Assembly: GCF_000685015.1 (NCBI RefSeq)
Contig: NZ_BAYA01000028.1
Span: forward strand, 1-64,000
DNA: 64,000 nucleotides
From: Paraburkholderia bannensis NBRC 103871
Lineage (GTDB): Bacteria > Pseudomonadota > Gammaproteobacteria > Burkholderiales > Burkholderiaceae
Reading direction: 5' to 3'
Part shown: piece by piece, positions 8,434-17,849 of the stretch
How positions within the stretch are numbered: position 1 is the first letter of the stretch
How the letters are laid out: the number at the start of each line of letters is the position of its first letter
Program-made: the position numbers and the translations under genes
Notes under the pieces: model-generated
The model's database searches: none
Seen by the model: only the letters and a program-made list of their open reading frames with translations
What the model was told of the DNA's origin: nothing

Positions 8434-11235
8434 ATGGTGACGACTGCGGATATTGGAGAGGCGCTGTTCGGCGGCTGGTCGCAGCAAAACCGCTTCCTGC
8501 GGGTGACCACGTCGCTGGGCGCGCAGGCGCTGGTCGCGGAAAGCCTGCAAGGCTGGGAAGCCGTCGATCACGGCGGCTTCCGTTTGCAGGTGAGCGCGCT
8601 GTCCGGGCGTCCCGATCTGCCGCTTGTCCAGTTGATTGGTGCGCCGGTGCTGATCGAGTGGCTGGCGGCCGAAGGCGGCGATGCGCGCCGCCCGTTCCAC
8701 GGCCATATCGTCGCGGCCGAACTGGTCGGCTATAACGGCGGCCTTGCCCGTTACCGGTTGGTCGTCGAACCCTGGCTCGCGTTGTTGCGCCAGCGCGTGG
8801 ACAGCTACAACTACCAGGCCGCGAGCGTCATCGACATCAGCGAGCAGATTTTCGGTTATCACACGCGCGGCGTGGTGGCGCCCGCGTGGCGCTGGGCGCT
8901 CGGCGATCGCTCGAATTACGGCAAGCGCAGTCTGACCGCGCAAGCGGGCGAGTCCGATTTCGATTTCCTCACGCGGCTGTGGGCGGAAGAGGGCATTTTT
9001 TATTGGTTCGAACACAAGGCCGATGCCGGGTCCACGAGCTTCGGCACGCACACGCTCGTGCTGGCCGATTCAAATCGGCACTTCACGCCCGACAATCCCG
9101 AGGTGATCGGCTTCCACCAGGCGAGCGACGGCGATCCTCAAGGGAGCGTGCAGCATTTCATGCCGGCGCAGCGCTGGCGCATCGGCAAAGTCGTGCGGGC
9201 GAGCTGGGATCACCGCAGTCTGTCGACACGGCCCACCGGCGCGCGTGTGAGCGGTGCGGTGGTGCCTGGCGTCGATCGGGATGTCGCCGGGCCTTACGCG
9301 TTCCAGACGAGCGCCGTGGGCGACCAGCGTGCGCAGCAGCAACTGGACGCCCAGCGCGTCGACGCGGCGCGCAGCGCGGGCGCCGGCACGCGCCGGGACA
9401 TGCGCCCGGGTTTGCGCTTCGCGCTCGGCGAACATCCGACGCTCGGCACGACGGACGCGTTCATTTGCTTGCGGGTCGAGCACGAAGCGCGGGCCAACGT
9501 CGATGCGAACGTGCACAGCGCGATTGCACGGCAGCTCGGCACGATCCCGAGCATGCTCGACGCGCAGGCCACGCACGATGACAGCGGCGCGACGCCTGTG
9601 CCGCACGCCGCGCTGGCATCGGACATGCAGGGCAGCGGCCCGTTGACCGATGGCGACCGGGTCTACCGGAACCGGTTCGACGCAATCCCGGCGACCCAGA
9701 CCTATCGTCCGCTCGCAAACGACGGTCATGGCGCGCGCTCGCACCCTGTGGCCATTGCGCAGGGCGCGCAGACTGCGATCACGGTGGGCGGCGGCAATCC
9801 AGTCCATACCGACCGCGATCACCGCATACGAATCCAGCTTCATGCGCAGCGCGGCCAGAACGCCGCAAGCCGCGAGGATCATCCCCATGCCGCCAATGCG
9901 CCGGCCGATCATGGCGCGGGCACGTGGACACGCATGTTGACGCCGGTTGGCGGTGACAACTGGGGCGGCGCGGGTATTCCGCGTGTTGGCCAGGAGGTGT
10001 GGACCGAGTGGCTGGAGGGGCAGCCCGATCGGCCGGTGGCGGTGGCCGCGCTTTACAACGGGCAGGGCAACGCCGACGCCCAGCACAACGCCCAGGCCGG
10101 CGGGCCGAGCCGCAGCACTGGCAACGCGGCGGCCTGGTTCGCCGGCAACGGGCACGCAGCGGCGTTGACCGGCTTCAAGACCCAGGATCTGGGACAGAGC
10201 CAGCAAGGCACCGGCGGCTACCGGCAGTTCCTGCTCGACGACTCCGCAGGGCAGTCCGCGGCGCACCTGTACACCTCGGATCGCAACAGCGGTTTGACGC
10301 TTGGTCACATCAAGCAGATTCAGGACAATCAGCGCCTGGCCGACCGCGGCTACGGCGTCGAACTGAAGACCGACGCGGCCGGAGCCTTGCGCGGCGGATC
10401 GGGCATGTTGATCAGTTCCGCAGCCGGGGGCAGCCAGATGGAGGCGGTCACGGCCGTTCAGGTGCTCGCACAGAGCCAGCAGACGTTGCAGAACCTCGCC
10501 GATACCGCGGACATGCATGGCGCGGAGTGGGGCGCCCAGGCGGCCGGGACTGGCCAGGCCGCACAACTCGAAGCGCTCACCGGCATCGGACAGGTGCGCG
10601 AGGCGCTGGGCGCAGTGCGCAGCAGCGGCGGCGCCAGCGAAGGCGGCGGCAGCGGGAGCGCCGTGGCGTGGAGCCGCCCGCACCTGGTGCTGCATGGAGA
10701 ACAAGGTCTCGCGGCGATGTCGGCGAAGAGCCATGTCTGGGTCTCGGGCAAGGCGACGGTGTTGAGCGCCGGCCAGGACCTGCAACTGACCAGCGCGGGC
10801 AAGACGAGTCTCGTGGCCAATCAGGGCATCGCGCTCTACACGCGGGGCGAAGCCGCCAAGGGGCGTCCCGTTGCAGGGCAGGGGATCGCACTGCACGCCG
10901 CGAGCGGAGCGGTCAGCGTGCAGGCGCAGAACGGCGGAACGCTCGGTGCTTCGGCGCAGAAAGCGGTGACGCTGGCCAGCGCCCAGGCCAGCGTCGATCT
11001 GCAGGCGCCAAAGCGCGTGCTGCTCAGCGCGGCCAGGGCGTACCTGAAAATGGAAGGCAATGGCATCGAGATCGGCGCGCCCGGCACCGTCGAGTTTCAT
11101 GCTGCGAGCCACACCTTGACCGGGCCGGCCAGCGCGCAGGCCCAGGCGGCCATCGCGCGCAGCGAACCGAAGCTCTGCGAGTACACGGCCCGAGGGGCCG
11201 ACGCGATAGGCGCCGGCACCATGATGGGGGCTTGA
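8434..11235 (+). CDS. vgrG: Type VI secretion tip protein VgrG (VgrG3)
   Basis: A 933-residue VgrG without an extra enzymatic domain. It shows the gp27-like base (PLVQLIGAPVLIEWL, later LVVEPWLALLRQR), an OB fold at about residues 445-545 (DRDHRIRIQLHAQRG, then GVGQEV-type core GIPRVGQEVWTEWLEG), and a DUF2345 region to about residue 895. It ends in a short tail with KLCEYTARGADAIGAG. The start is preceded by GAGGCATAGAGAA. The stop lies one base before the next gene, a DUF4123 adaptor, which in turn overlaps a large VasX-like effector. This tip should therefore carry that effector through the adaptor. All three VgrGs in the island differ in length and tail, consistent with three cargo cassettes. 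Confidence 0.95.
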   Translation: MVTTADIGEALFGGWSQQNRFLRVTTSLGAQALVAESLQGWEAVDHGGFRLQVSALSGRPDLPLVQLIGAPVLIEWLAAEGGDARRPFHGHIVAAELVGYNGGLARYRLVVEPWLALLRQRVDSYNYQAASVIDISEQIFGYHTRGVVAPAWRWALGDRSNYGKRSLTAQAGESDFDFLTRLWAEEGIFYWFEHKADAGSTSFGTHTLVLADSNRHFTPDNPEVIGFHQASDGDPQGSVQHFMPAQRWRIGKVVRASWDHRSLSTRPTGARVSGAVVPGVDRDVAGPYAFQTSAVGDQRAQQQLDAQRVDAARSAGAGTRRDMRPGLRFALGEHPTLGTTDAFICLRVEHEARANVDANVHSAIARQLGTIPSMLDAQATHDDSGATPVPHAALASDMQGSGPLTDGDRVYRNRFDAIPATQTYRPLANDGHGARSHPVAIAQGAQTAITVGGGNPVHTDRDHRIRIQLHAQRGQNAASREDHPHAANAPADHGAGTWTRMLTPVGGDNWGGAGIPRVGQEVWTEWLEGQPDRPVAVAALYNGQGNADAQHNAQAGGPSRSTGNAAAWFAGNGHAAALTGFKTQDLGQSQQGTGGYRQFLLDDSAGQSAAHLYTSDRNSGLTLGHIKQIQDNQRLADRGYGVELKTDAAGALRGGSGMLISSAAGGSQMEAVTAVQVLAQSQQTLQNLADTADMHGAEWGAQAAGTGQAAQLEALTGIGQVREALGAVRSSGGASEGGGSGSAVAWSRPHLVLHGEQGLAAMSAKSHVWVSGKATVLSAGQDLQLTSAGKTSLVANQGIALYTRGEAAKGRPVAGQGIALHAASGAVSVQAQNGGTLGASAQKAVTLASAQASVDLQAPKRVLLSAARAYLKMEGNGIEIGAPGTVEFHAASHTLTGPASAQAQAAIARSEPKLCEYTARGADAIGAGTMMGA

Positions 11236-11236
11236 T

Positions 11237-12106
11237 ATGGGGCTGCCCTTGCTGGACGCGACCGAGTTTCGTTCGTATGCCTATGCGCTGATCAATCCTC
11301 TTCAGGTGGATGAGTCCGAGTGGCAGAACCTGCGCACCGAGCCCATCGTGCCGCAGCGGTTCAAAGCCCACGCCGATCTGTTTCCGCGCCTGATCGAACT
11401 GCGGGCAATGGATGCTCACGCGCGAGACCTCGTGCGCGCCCGCGCTGGCCGATGGGAAGCGGAATGCGGCACGCCGTTTTTCTCTAGCTTGCTTCGGAGC
11501 GAGGCCGAGCCCGCGAGGGTGCGCGATCACCTGGCGCGGCAGATGGTGCAATACCATCACGCCCGCGGCAGGTACGACGTGGTTCGGCTGCATGACCCGC
11601 GCGTTCTGTGGCACCTCGACTGGTTGCTCGACGCGTCGCAATGGGCGGGCTTGCTGGGCGTCATCGAGCATTGGGCCTGGCCGTGCGCCGACGGCGCCTG
11701 GCAATGCCGCGAGCGCGCGCCTGGCGCGAACGACGCAATGCGGCTGCTCTTGTTGCCGCCGCAATGGGAGACCTTGCTCAGGCTCGGCGATATCAACGAG
11801 ACCTTGAAGCACCTGCGCCGCGCCGCGCCGCAAGTGAGCATCGACGCGCCGCTGGCCCGTCGCATCGACGGGCTCATCGAACGGGCGTGGACGCAGCACC
11901 GGCTGGCCGACGCCAGTGATCGCCAGCTCTATGCCGCACAAGCCGCGCGTTTTCATACCGATATCCACGCCCATCCCGAACTGCAGGCGTGTCTCGCGCG
12001 TGCGCAAGCGGGCGAACTGAGCTATGTCGGCGCTTGCCGCCATCTGGATGAAACGGCCCTGCAACGGATCGGCCGCGAACTGGAACACACGAAGGAGTAC
12101 ACATGA
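11237..12106 (+). CDS. DUF4123 domain T6SS effector adaptor/chaperone
   Basis: A 289-residue protein of the DUF4123 (Tap/TEC) adaptor family, cytosolic chaperones that bind a specific effector and load it on its VgrG. Family marks visible are the early LLDATEFRSYAYALINPLQ, the core HHARGRYDVVRLHDPRVL (the R-x-x-D-P-R-V-L signature of the family) and the helical C-terminal lobe. It starts one base after the vgrG3 stop, and its own stop overlaps the ATG of the large effector at 12103 (ATGA). This order, vgrG - DUF4123 - VasX-like effector, is typical. Confidence in the family is high; partner choice is inferred from position. Confidence 0.92.
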   Translation: MGLPLLDATEFRSYAYALINPLQVDESEWQNLRTEPIVPQRFKAHADLFPRLIELRAMDAHARDLVRARAGRWEAECGTPFFSSLLRSEAEPARVRDHLARQMVQYHHARGRYDVVRLHDPRVLWHLDWLLDASQWAGLLGVIEHWAWPCADGAWQCRERAPGANDAMRLLLLPPQWETLLRLGDINETLKHLRRAAPQVSIDAPLARRIDGLIERAWTQHRLADASDRQLYAAQAARFHTDIHAHPELQACLARAQAGELSYVGACRHLDETALQRIGRELEHTKEYT

Positions 12107-14871
12107 CCGCTGCCGCTGCCGCCACCCCACCGGTGCAAAGCTGCCCGTTCTGCGACAGGAGTGGCCTGCCGATCCTGCCGCTGCGCTACGCCGTGGCGCG
12201 TACCGATCTGGGCGGCAAGGCGCCGGACATCGTTGCGCCCTTCGACGCCGGCGCGGTGAGCTTGCCCGGCGAAAGCGCCAAATACACGCTGCGGATTCTG
12301 CGCCCGGGCTATCTGTACGTCTTCGATGAAGTGAGAGGCGAATGGGCCGCCTACGTAGTCAACGAACAAGGGCTGCTTTATCACTTCGATATTCACGCCA
12401 AAACGCCGCCGCAGGTTCCGGTCAAGACGTTCAACGACGCCTGCGTTCGCAAGGCCGATCCGTATCTGGCGCGCTGCATTACGGTCAAGGACCCGGCGCA
12501 GGCGGGCAAAATCTGGCTGGCGTTTTCGGATGTGATGTGGACGGAAAACGTCCTGGCCGCGCACGCGCAGGCCGAATACCGCAAAAGGCACATGCGCTGT
12601 ATCGACATGGCCGACGTGCGCGCGCATAAAGCAGTCGCTCATCTGGATACCTTGAGCCATCTGAGGAACGTGGCCGAGTTCACCAAAGTCCTGAAGCCGG
12701 ACGCGCATGCGACCCAGGCACATGACGAACTCGTCAAACAGGTCGCCGCACTGGAGCAGCAACTCAAGCAGATGGCGCATCCGTCCAGTGGGGCGGCGGC
12801 CAAAGCCGCGCAGAACCAGGCGACGCAGGCACGCGCGCAACTGGCCGAGCTCAAGGCTCGTTTGTCCGCTACGTGGCTGCCGGAGGTGACGGTGGCATCG
12901 GACCGTGCATTGGGTTATTCGCAGCAGCCGCTCAATTTCCTTGGCGATCAGGCAAGCGGCCTGATGGAATGGGGAAAGCAGGTGGCGAAACCCTATGAAG
13001 CCGTGATGGTTGGCGTGCCCGACCCCGCCGGCGTGGCCGCGGAACTCGCCTTGCTCATGCGCACGCGCATGCAGGCTTTCATGAATGACGAACGCCACGA
13101 CAAGGATCGGCCGCGCAAAACGGCGCTGTCGGGCGTGATCGAGCAGATCCGCGACGCGATCCGGATGCAGGCGGAGCAGGACTTCATCGATGAGCGCGAA
13201 AGCCGCGCCCAGCGCGACGAGAACGGCTATATGATGCCCGGCGGCATGCTGGGCGGGGTGCCGATTCCCGGTAACGCGGCGCTGGCGGCCAGCGACCGGG
13301 CCATTACGGCGGACGAATTGCGCCAGGCCGGCGACGACGAATGGAAGAAATACGACCACCTGTATTGGGAAACGCAACGCACGGCGTGGCAGAACGATTT
13401 CAATACCGCGTTGCAGTCGTTCGACCAGAGTGTGATTGGTCCTCTGGCGATTGCGCACCGGGATCTGCTCAAAGGCGAGGGGTTTTATCGCTACTTCGAC
13501 TGCAATTTCGACCCCGCCGTGGTGGCCAGCGGAATCGTCTATACGACGGTATTCGGCCAATGCATCGCCGGCACGCAGGACAAACGCTGCAGCGCGGATC
13601 TCTACAACCAGTGGCTGCAGGGCGACCTGACCGACAAGCGCAATATCTTGCTGCGTGCGCTTTGTCTGCATCAGGATGCGCAGGCGAAGGCGATCCAGAG
13701 CGCCGCGCAAAGCAGCGTGACATGGGCGGAGTTGCCGTGGGACAAGTTGATGAGCATCGGCAAGACTACGTTCGATCAGCTGCTCGAAGCGCAAAAGGAC
13801 GAAGTCGGTCGGCTGGCGAGTCTCGTGGCGGGTGCCATTACGGCGACCTTGAAACTGGTCGGCGAAAACAAGCGCATCTACGCGGGACTCGTCGCGCTGG
13901 GCGTGGCCGCGCGAAAGCCTTTTGTGCTGGTGACGGTCGAAGGCGGCAAAAAGGCGTTTCGCGCTTCGCTGATCAAAAATATGCTCAAGCTGAGCGGCAA
14001 GGCGAAGTCCATCCCGAAGAACAAGATGGAAAAAGCCGTCGCCGATGAACTCCGGCGCCAGGAGATCTGCGGCGTCGACACCGAGGGGCGCGACAAGAAG
14101 ACCTGGCTATTGATGATCGACCCGGACGAAGTCAGCAAGATGCCAAAAAATCTGGGCGTCGACGATCAGGCGAAATGGCTGTCGAAAACCATTCGTACAC
14201 CGGAACAAGTCGACGAACTCAATCTGGCGGACTATCGCGAGTCCGTCGTGAGGGGAAGCGAGCGCATCAAGGTCAACCTGCCTTTCACCTTTGCCGTGCT
14301 GGCCTTGCTTGCGAACGGCTGGGCCATGCATTCCATCATGCAGGGCGAAGAAAGTGCGCTGGCCGTGCACCAGAACGAGATGCGGCGGCGCGTCTATACA
14401 CAGGGCCTGGCGATCTTCGGCGCCGTCGCGGACGCCATCGAAGGCGGCCTCACGCGTCTGTCGATCACGGGTGTGCGCCTGGGGCAGGCGGCCATGAAGG
14501 CCGGCGCGAAGATATTTAGCATGGTGGGCCGCATCGTCGGCGTGGCGGCCGGCATCATGATGGCCGCGTGGGACGGCTGGCGGGCCTATGAGGAGCACAA
14601 GGCGGGCCACAATGGCGCGGCGGCTGCGTATGCGGTGTCTGGTCTGTTGGGCGCGGCGGCGACGGTGCTGCTGTTCATCGGCTGGACCGGTTGGGGGCTG
14701 CTCGTGGTGGGCTTCATGGTCGCCTGGGCGTTCGTGATGGCATTGCTCGTCAATAACAAGGTCCAGGACTGGCTGGAATTGACTTATTGGGGCAGAGCCA
14801 AAAACGCGCAATTGAAGTACAAGACGTCGGAGATGGAAATGCAGCAACTGGATGTCGCAATCAAAGGCTGA
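12103..14871 (+). CDS. VasX/BTH_I2691-family T6SS effector, probable membrane-disrupting toxin
   Basis: A 922-residue protein. Residues 1-170 match the VasX N-terminal domain as I know it: a paired-Cys start (CPFCDRSGLPILPLRYAV), then LRILRPGYLYVFDE and an AFSDVMWTE segment. A helical, coiled-coil-prone stretch lies at about 200-260. The C-terminal quarter holds hydrophobic segments at about 727-746, 806-828 and 842-885, which fits the pore-forming colicin-like action shown for VasX of Vibrio cholerae. It overlaps the upstream DUF4123 adaptor (ATGA) and is followed after 3 bp by a DUF6708 membrane protein that is the likely immunity partner. Family call is firm; pore formation here is inferred from the membrane segments. 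Confidence 0.9.
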   Translation: MTAAAAATPPVQSCPFCDRSGLPILPLRYAVARTDLGGKAPDIVAPFDAGAVSLPGESAKYTLRILRPGYLYVFDEVRGEWAAYVVNEQGLLYHFDIHAKTPPQVPVKTFNDACVRKADPYLARCITVKDPAQAGKIWLAFSDVMWTENVLAAHAQAEYRKRHMRCIDMADVRAHKAVAHLDTLSHLRNVAEFTKVLKPDAHATQAHDELVKQVAALEQQLKQMAHPSSGAAAKAAQNQATQARAQLAELKARLSATWLPEVTVASDRALGYSQQPLNFLGDQASGLMEWGKQVAKPYEAVMVGVPDPAGVAAELALLMRTRMQAFMNDERHDKDRPRKTALSGVIEQIRDAIRMQAEQDFIDERESRAQRDENGYMMPGGMLGGVPIPGNAALAASDRAITADELRQAGDDEWKKYDHLYWETQRTAWQNDFNTALQSFDQSVIGPLAIAHRDLLKGEGFYRYFDCNFDPAVVASGIVYTTVFGQCIAGTQDKRCSADLYNQWLQGDLTDKRNILLRALCLHQDAQAKAIQSAAQSSVTWAELPWDKLMSIGKTTFDQLLEAQKDEVGRLASLVAGAITATLKLVGENKRIYAGLVALGVAARKPFVLVTVEGGKKAFRASLIKNMLKLSGKAKSIPKNKMEKAVADELRRQEICGVDTEGRDKKTWLLMIDPDEVSKMPKNLGVDDQAKWLSKTIRTPEQVDELNLADYRESVVRGSERIKVNLPFTFAVLALLANGWAMHSIMQGEESALAVHQNEMRRRVYTQGLAIFGAVADAIEGGLTRLSITGVRLGQAAMKAGAKIFSMVGRIVGVAAGIMMAAWDGWRAYEEHKAGHNGAAAAYAVSGLLGAAATVLLFIGWTGWGLLVVGFMVAWAFVMALLVNNKVQDWLELTYWGRAKNAQLKYKTSEMEMQQLDVAIKG

Positions 14872-14874
14872 ACG

Positions 14875-15822
14875 ATGGAATACACCGGTCTTATCAACAA
14901 ATACAAGATCAATCGCCCGCTAACGGACGAAGAACGCCGCAACCGGCTCGATCCCTCAATACGCCTGGACGTGTCGCCGAATTATTTCAGCTCGACGATC
15001 AGCGTGAATAGCCGCTACCTGGAGGTCGCGGACAAATACTATGGCTGGAAAGGCGCGCTGACCTTCGTGACCAGCGCCTTGTTGATCATTGGCTTGGGAA
15101 TAGGCTGGGTTTGCGCCGATATTTTCTTCGTCGACGGATTGATGGGCGCCGCCGAAGAACGCACGGCCAATCTGCTCTTCGGCGGCGCGCCGCTGCTGTT
15201 GGATATCGCGTTGATCGCCGCGCTCGTATGGCTCGCCTTCAGGGAGTGCTTTCGCTTTACTCATTATCCGATCCGCCTGCAACGGGACCTGCGCATGGTG
15301 CATGTCTTCCGGCTGGATGGCACGGCGCTCTCCGTGCCGTGGGATACGGTTTTTTTCACGCTGGGGCGCGGCAATCGACCGTTTGGCATTCAAACGTGGG
15401 ATGTGCGCGGACATGTGCTCGACGACGATGGCGTGACCGTGGTCGAGACATTCTGTTTTGCGCTGGCCTGGCCGGAGAAAGAGGAACTCCTCCGGTATTG
15501 GGAGTATGTGCGGCGCTATATGGAGGATGGAGCGGGCGAAATCGCGCCATATACGCTTGCATATCTCCCCATTGCCACGCGGCGAGAAAGCTGGCGTTTC
15601 GGCTTGTTGCGGCTGGCCTTGAATCTGCCGGGCCAAACCCTTGTGCAATTGATCTTGTCGCCGGCGTTGCTGCTATTTTCCTTCACCCGGTGGCTGGCCA
15701 TGCGTAGCTGCAAGATACCGGTCTGGCCGAAGCACATCGAGGACATTTGCGTGGTGGATGCGGCCGATCCATTCGCACGCGACGCCAGCTCGAATCCCGA
15801 CCAGCTCTGGAAGGTGATGTGA
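14875..15822 (+). CDS. DUF6708 membrane protein, probable immunity to the VasX-like effector
   Basis: A 315-residue protein beginning MEYTGLINKYKINRPLT. Hydrophobic segments lie at about residues 60-83, 103-124 and 253-275, so it should sit in the inner membrane. The central soluble part (PIRLQRDLRMVHVFRLDGT, then PWDTVFFTLGRG) is typical of DUF6708 proteins, which are common after VasX/BTH_I2691-type effectors. It follows the effector stop by 3 bp and is the last gene of the vgrG3 cassette. An integral membrane immunity protein makes sense for a pore former, as with colicin immunity. Function is inferred from position and topology. Confidence 0.82.
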   Translation: MEYTGLINKYKINRPLTDEERRNRLDPSIRLDVSPNYFSSTISVNSRYLEVADKYYGWKGALTFVTSALLIIGLGIGWVCADIFFVDGLMGAAEERTANLLFGGAPLLLDIALIAALVWLAFRECFRFTHYPIRLQRDLRMVHVFRLDGTALSVPWDTVFFTLGRGNRPFGIQTWDVRGHVLDDDGVTVVETFCFALAWPEKEELLRYWEYVRRYMEDGAGEIAPYTLAYLPIATRRESWRFGLLRLALNLPGQTLVQLILSPALLLFSFTRWLAMRSCKIPVWPKHIEDICVVDAADPFARDASSNPDQLWKVM

Positions 15823-15843
15823 AATTCAGCGCAGGCGCTGGAA

Positions 15844-16012
15844 ATGAAGCAGCGACCGAGAATTTACTGCTCCACGACCCAGAAAGCGCCGATGTGGGAG
15901 CGTTGGCGTGCAGGCGAATCCGCGGATTGGTCATCGGGAGGGAGACCTGCTCTGTGGCGGCGGTAGCGGCCAGATTGCAACACTTGTAGAGCGCCAGGCG
16001 CGCTATCTAATG
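15844..16012 (+). mobile_element. IS30-family transposase remnant with internal deletion
   Basis: Two pieces of one transposase lie in adjacent frames. From 15844 to 15921 the frame reads a start resembling IS30 N-termini (RPRIYCSTTQKAPMWERWRA, ending GES). From 15926 a shifted frame reads IGHREGDLLCGGG followed by IATLVERQARYLM, the first aspartate block of the IS30 DDE core, where the family has GHWEGDL and TLVER-(Q/T)-RY. The whole helix-turn-helix and linker region between them is missing, and the coding sequence decays after about 16012. No intact ends were found. It sits right after the vgrG3 cassette, at the boundary with the decayed accessory region. Confidence 0.75.
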
Positions 16013-16389
16013 CGTGATGCGGTGGTGTGTGTGCGTGTGTTTCGTCCAACGACTGCAGATGATTCCCAATTCTGCGTGTAGGGATTGCTGCGTATCACCA
16101 GACGACTACACTGGTGCAGATCATCATGGTGATGGCCGTTGCCATGCTTCTTGCGGGCCGCCATCACTGATCAACTGGCTACCGCCGCCAACCCAAGCCC
16201 CACTTTGAGAACCGATTTCTCCTATGCTGGGGGACATACGCTCTGGTCGGTGACGCCAGCCGCTGAATATGTCCATGACGTTGGCGTGCCTGCATCATGC
16301 CGACAATCGAGAGCACTCCTTCAAGGATCCGCCTTGCAATACCCATGGACAGTTGAGTACGGTCGACAATGAAAAAGTTGGTTGCTATA
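16013..16389. other. Decayed intergenic stretch, no gene recognised
   Basis: After the IS30 remnant, short open frames run on the + strand, but none has family-like sequence, a ribosome binding site or consistent codon use. It may be further degraded mobile-element DNA. Confidence 0.4.
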
Positions 16390-16821
16390 TCAACGCAGCA
16401 GGACGCTTCGGCATGTCATGCCACTTGCGGCGCCGATTGCAACTATTTCGATCATGGGCGCAAGCGGAATGTGGCTGATCGACGTCAGTGATAGGGGGAA
16501 CAAGTCGAAATGACGCAGTGGTATGTGGAAATCGCCATCCACCCCATTATGGCGAAGACAGTGCCAAGACCGATGAAGGCCAGCCAGCACCGGATCAAGC
16601 CATTTCTGAATGGCAATGATAGAAAAAGCATAGATCGGCGATAAGAGCGGTGCCAGCACCGCGAGGGAGACGACGCCAGCGGCCAAGAAAGGGAAGATGA
16701 ATGTCGCTACAAAGAGATGCCGATCGCGTGAGGGGTTGAAGCCATTCTCAATCAACCAGGTCACAAAAGTAACGGTTGCAATTGTCAGGCTTCCAGCAAT
16801 GAATGCGGCGACATACGCCAC
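16390..16821 (-). CDS. Hypothetical small membrane protein (doubtful)
   Basis: A 143-residue frame from a GTG at 16821. Residues 1-25, 38-60 and 62-75 are hydrophobic (for example FIFPFLAAGVVSLAVLAPLL), giving two or three likely membrane helices. The last 60 residues look like out-of-frame sequence (HSWHCLRHNGVDG region onward), so an original C-terminus may have been lost to a frameshift. There is no clear ribosome binding site and no family recognised. It lies among decayed sequence, so it may be a pseudogene. Confidence 0.35.
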   Translation of the reverse strand: MAYVAAFIAGSLTIATVTFVTWLIENGFNPSRDRHLFVATFIFPFLAAGVVSLAVLAPLLSPIYAFSIIAIQKWLDPVLAGLHRSWHCLRHNGVDGDFHIPLRHFDLFPLSLTSISHIPLAPMIEIVAIGAASGMTCRSVLLR

Positions 16822-17152
16822 AGTTGCGCGCCAGGGAGTGAGCGTGGATCGACGTGTTGCGGCATACGGTCCGTTCCAGCAAGGATGCTTCTAATTTCTC
16901 GGCGTCTCCACCACAAGGTGAACCGATCCGATCGCTCTGATACTAGACGATCTGGCTTCGGATTGTTGCCGGCTATTATTGGCCGCACACGGGCTCATTC
17001 GTATTGCATCGTCACGTCCGCGAACAGTCGTGGACGACCGTCGCGATTCGACCCGAAGCGGATATTCAACGCCGAGAAGACTATGATTCACGAACCATCG
17101 CAACCCTGACCGTCGCGCTGGCAATGCGACCTGTACGATACTGATCCTGCGT
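16822..17152. other. Intergenic stretch, no gene recognised
   Basis: Only short, overlapping open frames without a ribosome binding site or known motifs. I see no RNA gene or clear promoter. Confidence 0.35.
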
Positions 17153-17665
17153 GTGGTGAAGATTTCTCACTTGCGGTTTTCAATGACCCCGACAACCTAT
17201 CAAGACTTAGCCTGCATCGCCATGCTTCAATTCAGCCATCGAGACGATCTCTTTGAATTATCAGTGTTGGACCATGAGGAACCGAAGGCGCAAAGCTATG
17301 GTGGTACTCACTTGCGTATTTCTGTGTCTTCGTGCGGCTTTCGCGGAAGCTGTAGCGCTTGGGTTTATGCAGAGGATATGCAGAAATTCTTCGAGTCACT
17401 TGTAGAGCTTCAAAATACTTCCAAGGCAGTAGCGAAGCTCGAATCAACGTCGCCGAAGGAGATTGAGCTGAGTGTTTCTGCGGCCAATTCGAGAGGGTAT
17501 CTGTGCGTTTCTGGCGCAATTGGTAAGCACGTATTCACGGAAAACGGGAACCATTGGCACTCTGTCTCGTTCGGCATCGAGTTTGAATCCGCCCAGCTTG
17601 ATATTGCGATTTCTTCGCTGAAGCCATTTTTTGGCTTGGCAGCGCCGGACTGCTCCCCGAACTAG
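17153..17665 (+). CDS. WapI/DUF6228-like protein, possible orphan immunity protein
   Basis: A frame of up to 170 residues. The pattern (GGTHLRISVSSCGFRGSCSAWVY, a FFESLVELQNTSKAVAKLES helix, SPKEIELSVSAANSRG, then a SFGIEFESAQLD strand) resembles the small beta-rich immunity proteins of the WapI and DUF6228 type that inhibit polymorphic toxins. The longest frame starts with GTG at 17153. ATGs at 17183 and 17222 are possible, and none has a good ribosome binding site. No toxin gene is next to it, so if the assignment holds it is an orphan immunity gene, perhaps left behind by cassette turnover. Similarity is judged by eye and needs a profile search. Confidence 0.55.
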   Translation: MVKISHLRFSMTPTTYQDLACIAMLQFSHRDDLFELSVLDHEEPKAQSYGGTHLRISVSSCGFRGSCSAWVYAEDMQKFFESLVELQNTSKAVAKLESTSPKEIELSVSAANSRGYLCVSGAIGKHVFTENGNHWHSVSFGIEFESAQLDIAISSLKPFFGLAAPDCSPN

Positions 17666-17791
17666 CCCGAGCCGTTGAATGGCCGTTCTTGGCCGGTTGT
17701 TGTCAGATGCGTCTTGCATGAACGACGCCGCATCGAAGTGCAGCGGCCGGCTGAGTGCGACCCAACTCGGACATTCATCATCTAGCGTGAG

Positions 17792-17813
17792 CGTCTGCTT
17801 CTGACAGCAGACG
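17792..17813. repeat. Hairpin within a TGGCCG-type intergenic repeat-like stretch
   Basis: CGTCTGCT (17792-17799), loop TCTGAC, AGCAGACG (17806-17813): an 8-bp perfect stem. It follows the stop of the metallophosphoesterase gene on the - strand. The surrounding 17666-17835 sequence (AATGGCCGTTCTTGGCCGG and similar) resembles degenerate intergenic repeats often seen near transferred genes. No U-tract follows, so terminator activity is uncertain. Confidence 0.45.
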
Positions 17814-17849
17814 ATGTCAATATTGGCCTCAGGCAGCAGGCAAAAAACT

